Shown here: one piece after another, positions 57,855-64,000 of the stretch
Layout of the letters: each line of letters begins with the position of its first letter
Position numbering within the stretch: the first letter of the stretch is position 1
The notes under the pieces: model-generated
Database searches by the model: none
Told to the model about the DNA's origin: nothing
Seen by the model: only the letters and a program-made list of their open reading frames with translations
Position numbers and translations under genes: made by a program
NCBI RefSeq assembly: GCF_000006405.1
Contig: NW_003215522.1
Coordinates: forward strand, 112,880 to 176,879
Reading direction: 5' to 3'
DNA length: 64,000 nt
Origin: Perkinsus marinus ATCC 50983
Taxonomy: Eukaryota > Perkinsozoa > Perkinsida > Perkinsidae

Positions 57855-59358
57855 ATGACTGCTCATACGGTGTTGCTAGCTACTACAAAGCCCTTTGCGA
57901 AGGATGCGGTGGCCGCTATCAAGACCATCTGTGAAGAGCATGGACTTGTGTTTGACAAGCTAGAAGGGTAGGAATACTTCCTCACACTACCGGCTCTGTA
58001 TGTTGGCTCTCTTCAGCTGAGCTCAGGAGTTTCCTCACTAATTATTGGAGCTTACATACGAATTCAGGCGGGGGTGTACAGAAACCGATGAAAATTTTTT
58101 CTCAAAAATTTTATCAGAATTTTCTCATATTGTCACTTACAGATTTTCCTACAGTGAGCCTTTGTGAAATGGTTTCTCTAAACTCATAAGGTACAAGGAC
58201 CGAGCTGAGCTGTACGCGGCTGTGGCCTCAGCAGAGGCCTGCATTGTTCGCAGTGATGTTTGCGACGAAGAATTTTTCTCACACGCCAAAAAATTGAAAG
58301 TTTTGGTGCGGGCTGGAGCCGGTGTGGATGCAATAGACTTAGCCGCGGCAACTCGTCACGGTAAGGTGCCGGGGAATATGCAGCAGTTGTGTGGTATGGT
58401 GGCGATTCAGGAGTCTGCGTGCAGAATACTCCTGGGCAGAACTCTAACGCTGTGGCGGAGTTGGCTTTCGGAATGCTCTTAGCACACAAGAGGAACTATT
58501 TCGATGGTGCTCCTCTACTCGGGGCGGGGAGGCATGGTACTTGTGCGCGTAGGAAACTCTGGAACGGAGATCAGAGGGAGCAGTCTTGGGCTGTATGGAT
58601 GCGGCAATGTGTCCAGGTTCATGATCCTGGCAGCTCAGGGCTTTGGAATGGATGTAGGCGCGGCCCAATGGGGCCTTGGGGATGAATCTTCACATTGTAG
58701 ATCTACGCTTATGACCCCTTCCTCACTCCCGACCAAATCACGGATCTAGGTGCAGAGCCTCTTTATGATGTCGGTCGTGGCCATGTGGTGGGGGGACAAG
58801 CTGTGTTGTAGTAGGTGCCCTCCATTTTCAAGTGCGATGTCGTTTCCTTGCATGTGCCATCCACACGGGAGACTAAGCACTCTATTGATGAGAAGCTGTT
58901 GAGATCGATGCCTAAGGGCGGTGTCCTTATTAATACTGCAAGGAAAAATGTGGGAAGGTCTGCGAGCTCCTGTTATCATGTTATTCGTGTCAGATCGTAC
59001 AGGAGGCGGACTTGTTGAAGGCGTTGGTTGATCGTCCCGACCTCAGCTATCTGGCAGATGATAAGCCCGATAATACTGAGGAGATCAAAGAAAGCCTTGG
59101 TGAAGTTCGTGTGAAGAAACAGGTCGGAAGTTGCTCCGGTGATATCATTATTTTGCTGCTTGGTTCAGTTCCTGGTCACTCCCAAGAAAATGGGAGCCCA
59201 AACGGCGGAGGCTAATAGTAATTCTGGTATCGCAGCCGCTAAGCAGGTTGTGGAGTTTTTCAGAGACAATCTCGTCAAACACCAGGTAGGGGTTATTGAG
59301 GATAGCCAAGATTTATACAGGGGCCTGTCAGGTTAATGTCAATGGCAAGCATTTCTGA
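57855..59358 (+). CDS. D-3-phosphoglycerate dehydrogenase, short type III form with active-site Lys
   Basis: It oxidises 3-phosphoglycerate to 3-phosphohydroxypyruvate with NAD+, the first step of serine synthesis in the cytosol. About nine exons from ATG 57855 give about 314 aa. Segments in order are MTAHTVLLATTKPFAKDAVA, LKVLVRAGAGVDAIDLAAAT, VCVQNTPGQNSNAVAELAFG, GSSLGLYGCGNVSRFMILAA (Rossmann loop GxGNVS), DVVSLHVPSTRETKHSIDEK, MPKGGVLINTARKN (catalytic Arg), and TPKKMGAQTAEANSNSGIAA. There is no C-terminal ACT or ASB domain. The usual catalytic His (TPHxGA) is Lys, as in the Entamoeba/Bacteroides-type short enzymes. Introns are mostly 43 to 65 nt. The first, about 57969-58190, is enlarged by a dispersed repeat. 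The join around 58790 is approximate. Confidence 0.9.
58010..58150 (+). repeat. Dispersed ~140-bp repeat inside a PGDH intron (plus)
   Basis: Starts CTCTTCAGCTGAGCTCAGGA, then GTTTCCTCACTAATTATTGG, and has GTGTACAGAAACCGATG followed by the AT-rich TTTATCAGAATTTTCTCATA. It is closest to the copy at 30749. It sits in the first intron of PGDH, which is several times longer than the other introns of that gene. Confidence 0.75.
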
Positions 59359-61017
59359 GCGTAGTCGTCATACCGCGCTTTCCTGAATTGGATGGTTTTT
59401 GGGGGGCCTCATACTGTGTAGCTGAGGAGTAGCAGGCATTGATAAGCGCGGCGTAGTGTGGCCTTGCAGTGACAATACTGTAGAGTTGGTAGTGAGATGT
59501 GAATTTATGCGAAGGGGGATTTTGGAAAGGTGTTTTATTACAGTGACTCCTGGTATGTGATGGTGTGTGATCGAGCATTTGGGGCTATGTTGAGGGAGAT
59601 GTGGTATTGATAGTTGGTTTCATGTTTCGGACATCCAGTGGCGGGAAGGGTGATAGGTGCTGCTGTTGTGGGACTGCCCTTGTTGACAATTGTGAAGCCA
59701 GAGAGAGAGATCTTGTGTATTTCTCGGGAAGCGAGAAATGGGCGCAGTCGGTCGAGTGAAAGCTTCACGCGTTGCGAATAATTTCACAGTGCCCAAGTTT
59801 ACTCGTGTTCAACACAACAGGGGCGCGACAACTCCAATATGTCAAGTAGCTCAGATGAAGGGTTACTTCCTGGAAGGAAGGACAGGCTTGGAGTAGTATA
59901 TCGTAGTATGTCGACGCCGGAACCACTCCCACGGCATATCCCTTGGTGAATGAGAAGTGCAACAAGTCTCTGCGGCTGTACGCAGTTGTATAGGTGAGTA
60001 CGCGCTCGACTTCGGCACAAAGATAGGAACGTGGGAAACTCGACTGTAGCGAACTGAGTCGACTCATACAACAACAACAGCATAGCCAATGCTGGCTCTA
60101 TGAGTTGCGTGTCAACGGATAGAATGGAATACACGGTACCTTGCTAGGCCTTCGTGACGAAGGGGCGGAGCTCGATTAGTCCGCATCTTTCGCTTGAGAT
60201 ATTGGGAAATAATGATCGTTGTAGAGATGCGATGATCAAAATTGATTTTCAATTGCGCTCGTCATGGTCATTTGATAGTCATAGATCTCGAATCGTGCAC
60301 TAAACTCCATCCCGGAATTAGTCCCGGGTTCGATCCCCGGGTTGGACATTTTTCCGTCAAAAAATGCTTTCGCACATTTCTTGAAGCTGTGGGCGTACTC
60401 GAGTTTTTCGATCTTCCTGCAAAGCTCGGAATATAGATGTGGAGTTGGTGCCTTCACACGATTGCGTCTGCGTGCAACATGTAGCTAATCTGCCTGTCGC
60501 CCTTGCACCCTTCGCTTGCGACGGCTCCTTCTCGACTCATGTCGAGTTACCACATGGATCATGCTGAGGGCCTCCTACAATAGAGGACTCGTTTGATTCA
60601 TCTGATGCCCTCGGACGATCGGTAGTTCAGTCGAAATAATTCATCACGCACGCACTCACGCACTCACGCACTCACGCACTTACGCACTCGGGCACGTACG
60701 CACTCATGCACTCACGCGCTTTCGCACTTACGCATTCGGGCACGTACACACGCACGCACGCACAACGCGAAAGTGCCTGTTGTTGCGGTATATGTTCCGT
60801 TCGCTTCGCTCGCTCCGCAATTAGAAGCGCCGTAGATGCAGTAAACGGCTGAACTAGGTTAGTCGTCATCCCGCATTTGCGCCAAAACAGTCCGCGGTCC
60901 GTGTTTACACGGTGCCCCGACTTGCTATGTCGCGTTTGGAAGGCTGGAATGCGAAGAGGCGACCATATGGCCTTCTAATGCACTTCTACAACTGACTGGT
61001 CTCAGTTTTTTCCCCAC
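59359..61017. other. Intergenic with minisatellite
   Basis: No gene is supported between PGDH and the GH35 gene. Minus-strand frames around 59.8-60.1 kb are open but motif-free. A tRNA T-arm/B-box-like sequence sits near 60318-60349 without the rest of a tRNA, and a GCACTCAC minisatellite near 60648-60770. The last few hundred bases should contain the GH35 promoter. Confidence 0.5.
60648..60770. repeat. GCACTCAC-type minisatellite
   Basis: Degenerate tandem 8-mers (GCACTCAC, GCACTTAC, GCACTCGG, GCACGTAC) repeat about 15 times in two higher-order blocks; the longer pattern ACTTACGCA-TTCGGGCACGTAC occurs twice. It breaks down into CACG repeats at the right end. Confidence 0.85.
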
Positions 61018-63330
61018 ATGCTTGCCGCTCTGGTGATTATGGTAAGTGTCTTCTTGGGCACTCTCTTCCTCGTTGAAAGTGTTCTCTCTCACTCTTCTGG
61101 TCTCTACTCTGGCGACGTACCCCGCGAGATGATTCGGTACTCGCATGTGGCTGGTCGGCCCTACTCTGTCACTTATGATTCCCGGGCCTTCAAGATCGAT
61201 GGAGTGCGGACGCTGCTGTTGGGAGGCTCCATACACTACCCTCGTGTGGCCGTCGATGAGTGGGAGCCTATGCTGGAGGAGATGGGCAGGGACGGCTTGA
61301 ACCACGTCCAACTGTATGTTTTTTGGAACTACCACGAGCCACGACCGCCACGCTATGATCAACTCAAAGATCGACTCGAGCACAAGTACGATTTCAGTGG
61401 ACGAGGGGACCTACTGGGGTTCATCCGGGCTGCTGCTAAGAAGGATCTCTTCGTGAGCCTTCGGATAGGACCGTATGTTTGTGCGGAATGGGCGTTCGGT
61501 GGCCTTCCCCTGTGGCTGAGAGATGTGGAGGGGATGTGTTTTCGCTCTATTTGTGGTTACAATGGATCTCCTGGGAAATGCAAACCATGGGAGGGTGGGA
61601 AGTTTCGGAGCTGCGACCCGTGGAGAAAATACATGGCCGATTTCGTGATGGAGATAGGCAGGATGGTGAAAGAGGCGAACCTGATGGCAGCCCAAGGGGG
61701 CCCAGTCATTTTGGGGCAGCTGGAGAACGAGTATGGACATCACTCTGATGCTGGTAGGGCGTATATAGACTGGGTCGGGGAGCTGTCCTTCGGCTTGGGC
61801 CTGGACGTGCCTTGGGTCATGTGTAATGGAATCTCTGCTAATGGTACATTGAATGTCTGTAATGGCGACGACTGTGCGGACGAGTATAAGACGGATCACG
61901 ATAAGCGATGGCCTGACGAGCCACTGGGGTGGACTGAGAACGAGGGTTGGTTCGATACATGGGGTGGGGCCGTTGGGAATTCGAAGAGGTCAGCCGAGGA
62001 GATGGCCTACGTTTTAGCCAAATGGGTGGCTGTGGGAGGTAGCCATCATAACTACTACATGTGGTATGGTGGTAACCATCTGGCTCAATGGGGAGCGGCC
62101 TCGCTGACCAACGCTTATGCTGATGGGGTGAACTTCCATTCTAATGGGCTGCCGAATGAACCGAAGAGGTCGCATCTCCAGCGCTTGCATGAGGTCCTCG
62201 GGAAGTTGAACGGGGAGCTCATGCAGGTGGAGGACCGCCACTCGGTGATGCCAGTCCAACTGGAAAACGGTGTGGAAGTTTACGAGTGGACCGCTGGCCT
62301 CGCTTTCCTCCATCGTCCAGCATGTAGTGGTTCCCCGGTAGAGGTCCACTACGCCAAGGCGACCTATAGTATTGCCTGCCGTGAAGTCCTCGTGGTGGAT
62401 CCATCAAGTTCAACGGTCCTCTTCGCAACGGCTAGTGTTGAGCCCCCGCCTGAGTTGGTACGGAGAGTGGTGGCCACCTTGACAGCGGACCGATGGAGTA
62501 TGAGGAAGGAGGAGCTGCTGCACGGTATGGCTACAGTGGAGGGGAGGGAGCCGGTCGAGCATCTCAGGGTCTCGGGGCTGGATACAGACTATGTCACATA
62601 CAAGACGACGGTGACAGCTACCGAGGGTGTCACCAACGTATCACTGGAGATCGACTCGAGAATATCCCAGGTGTTCCATGTTTCGGTTGATAACGCCAGC
62701 AGTCTGGCGGCAACAGTGATGGATGTGAACAAGGGGAATACCGAGTGGACGGCGGTCGCGCAGTTGCATAATCTCACGGCCGGTCGGACCTACGACTTGT
62801 GGATTCTATCTGAGTCACTCGGTGTGGAAAATGGGATGCTCTATGGCGCGCCGGCCGCGACTGAGCCATCCTTACAAAAGGGAATTTTCGGGGACATCCG
62901 GCTGAATGAGAAGTCCATTAGGAAAGGTCGATGGAGTATGGTGAAGGGTCTGGATGGGGAAGTGGACGGCGGCCAAGGCAAAGCGGAACTCCCCTGCTGC
63001 GATTCGCTGGGGCCTGCGTGGTTCGTCGCAGGATTCACCCTCCACTCGGTAAGATCGAAATCGATCTCTCTTACTCTGCCGCTGGGGTTGCCTCAGCAAG
63101 CTGGTGGTCATATCTGGCTGAATGGTGTGGACATAGGAAGGTGGCGAGCGGTTGGTGGTCGCCAGGCTTCGTATAGGCTGCCGTCAGATGTGCTCAAGAG
63201 AGGTTCCAACAGGCTGGCTGTGTTCAGTGCTACTGGGCATTGGGTATCCGAGCAAGGCGGTCCCCCTACAGTGGTGGAGGAGTTCTATAAGAAGAGATCT
63301 GATCAGGAGACGTTGGAGTTGATGATGTGA
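61018..63330 (+). CDS. Beta-galactosidase, glycoside hydrolase family 35
   Basis: Single-exon gene of 770 aa. The N-terminus MLAALVIMVSVFLGTLFLVE is a signal peptide or signal anchor, so the enzyme is secreted, lysosomal or membrane-bound. The GH35 barrel shows LLLGGSIHYPRVAVDEWEPM, YVFWNYHEPRP, LRIGPYVCAEWAFGGLPLWL, GPVILGQLENEYGHH (acid/base Glu in ENEYG) and GWTENEGWFDTWGG (nucleophile Glu). HHNYYMWYGGNHLAQWGAAS resembles the plant enzymes more than the animal ones. The C-terminal third holds jelly-roll domains and ends with an ornamental SISLTLPLGLPQQAGGHIWL-type beta-galactosidase domain. It removes terminal beta-galactose from glycans or polysaccharides. The absence of any intron in an intron-dense neighbourhood suggests late acquisition, by transfer or through an RNA copy. 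Confidence 0.93.
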   Translation: MLAALVIMVSVFLGTLFLVESVLSHSSGLYSGDVPREMIRYSHVAGRPYSVTYDSRAFKIDGVRTLLLGGSIHYPRVAVDEWEPMLEEMGRDGLNHVQLYVFWNYHEPRPPRYDQLKDRLEHKYDFSGRGDLLGFIRAAAKKDLFVSLRIGPYVCAEWAFGGLPLWLRDVEGMCFRSICGYNGSPGKCKPWEGGKFRSCDPWRKYMADFVMEIGRMVKEANLMAAQGGPVILGQLENEYGHHSDAGRAYIDWVGELSFGLGLDVPWVMCNGISANGTLNVCNGDDCADEYKTDHDKRWPDEPLGWTENEGWFDTWGGAVGNSKRSAEEMAYVLAKWVAVGGSHHNYYMWYGGNHLAQWGAASLTNAYADGVNFHSNGLPNEPKRSHLQRLHEVLGKLNGELMQVEDRHSVMPVQLENGVEVYEWTAGLAFLHRPACSGSPVEVHYAKATYSIACREVLVVDPSSSTVLFATASVEPPPELVRRVVATLTADRWSMRKEELLHGMATVEGREPVEHLRVSGLDTDYVTYKTTVTATEGVTNVSLEIDSRISQVFHVSVDNASSLAATVMDVNKGNTEWTAVAQLHNLTAGRTYDLWILSESLGVENGMLYGAPAATEPSLQKGIFGDIRLNEKSIRKGRWSMVKGLDGEVDGGQGKAELPCCDSLGPAWFVAGFTLHSVRSKSISLTLPLGLPQQAGGHIWLNGVDIGRWRAVGGRQASYRLPSDVLKRGSNRLAVFSATGHWVSEQGGPPTVVEEFYKKRSDQETLELMM

Positions 63331-63437
63331 TGTAGAATCTCTTTCACATAGGGGTTCTGGGTAGATTGTGGCAAATCTAAGTTTCATGTTTTGACCTATG
63401 AAACAGCAGCTTTGCGTTGTCGTTGACCGGGACTAGC

Positions 63438-64000
63438 ATGGGAATGTCAGACGAGATGTTTTCCTGTCGGTTCTGCAGCGAGTCTCCCTTCGCCAGGCTG
63501 TTCGGTGCCGACCCCCCTCCACCAGGTGAAGTCATGCTCATGTCTAGAGTCTCGACCTATCCCTCTCAGTGTCGAGCCCTCGTGGGCTGCCCGAGGGAGG
63601 AGCGAGTCGGACCAGGTAACTACGCCTAGTGGTTATTAGGTTCGCTGTTTTAGGGGGCACGACGACTCGACAGACGAGAAGGTCTCCGTCGAGTTTTGTG
63701 AGGCGTAACTCTGAAGAGATGCAGCGTCTTATAGCGAGTGTGCATGGCCGTTGTCTGTCTGCATTCATAGGGTCTTGGTGTTAGGCTGGGACCACTATGT
63801 AAGCTCTCGAGCTAAGGACTTCTTTGTCACTCGCGAGAAGCTAGAGGAGGTGAGCAAAGCTTAGGAGTACCAGTGGAAGTCGCTTGTGAGGTGCTCATGA
63901 TGATAGCGAGGGGCATCCACCATACTGAGGACCCGATCCTAGGGTGGGCCAAAGAGGTACCTCTTCGGAATGAGAGCCGCTGCATCCCATCAGCGACGAT
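63438..64000 (+). CDS. 5' part of an unrecognised gene (runs off the window)
   Basis: The ATG at 63438 begins MGMSDEMFSCRFCSESPFAR with FGADPPPP, then a GT-AG intron. Later exons read FVRRNSEEMQRLIASVHGRC, LGWDHYVSSRAKDFFVTREK and VACEVLMMIARGIHHTEDPI to the window edge. Residue use and phases are those of a real gene, about 110 bp after the GH35 stop. The CRFC pair could begin a zinc-binding site. No family is recognised. Confidence 0.5.

Noticed and set aside
60290-60350. Possible tRNA gene
   Set aside because: Only a T-arm-like stem-loop is present; no matching 5' acceptor strand or anticodon arm at the right distance.
60236-60457. Minus-strand frame with a PGIEPGT peptide
   Set aside because: This peptide is a familiar false translation of T-arm-like DNA, not a protein.

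Overview
The window reads as nuclear DNA of an intron-rich, flagellated alveolate-type protist. Perkinsus (Perkinsea) is my best guess; this is inference from gene style, because no rRNA or organelle marker is present. Genes are close together on both strands. Most are cut by many short GT-AG introns, usually 34 to 70 nt, and I placed their boundaries from phase and protein homology. Three genes stand out as intronless: two amino-acid transporters and a GH35 beta-galactosidase.

Layout, left to right. Minus: 5' end of a Na+/K+-type P-type ATPase (1-699) and a 95-aa two-exon gene (748-1106). Plus: a PPR protein (1673-5022), an unrecognised membrane protein (about 5135-5840) and the GPI transamidase catalytic subunit GPI8/PIG-K (5966-7814). 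A gene-poor stretch follows, with a small tandem duplication. Next come two intronless AAAP-type transporters (10815-12071 and 15822-17072) separated by weakly coding DNA. From 18.2 to 24.0 kb the minus strand carries SAP18 (19138-20032) and three unrecognised multi-exon genes. An acidic cysteine-containing gene (plus, ending 24852) and ribosomal protein L21 (minus, 25330-25895) precede a 99-bp hairpin/MITE-like element (26347-26445). The plus strand then holds two unrecognised genes (about 26.8-30.5 and 31.0-32.4 kb), a HEMK2/N6AMT1 methyltransferase (32653-33607), a possible CCDC81-like HU-domain gene (about 33714-35165) and a very large axonemal dynein heavy chain (about 35430-49870). Minus again: an RS-domain protein (50460-52721) and a zinc-ribbon/proline-rich protein (53309-55262). 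The right end, on plus, has UBC9 (56484-57712), a short phosphoglycerate dehydrogenase with lysine at the catalytic-histidine position (57855-59358), the secreted or membrane-anchored GH35 (61018-63330) and the start of another gene.

The genes are mostly housekeeping: translation (L21, HEMK2), RNA processing (PPR, SAP18, RS protein), secretory pathway (GPI8), SUMO conjugation (UBC9), serine synthesis (PGDH), transport and nutrition (ATPase, AAAP, GH35) and motility (dynein with a possible basal-body partner beside it). The non-genic signals I find most interesting are a dispersed family of about 140 bp that repeatedly sits inside introns, TAG-triplet microsatellites that begin exactly at intron 5' splice sites, and a sharp 5'-to-3' identity gradient between the two transporter paralogues. 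I saw no retroviral, LTR or Polinton-like element, no CRISPR array, and no complete tRNA or rRNA gene.
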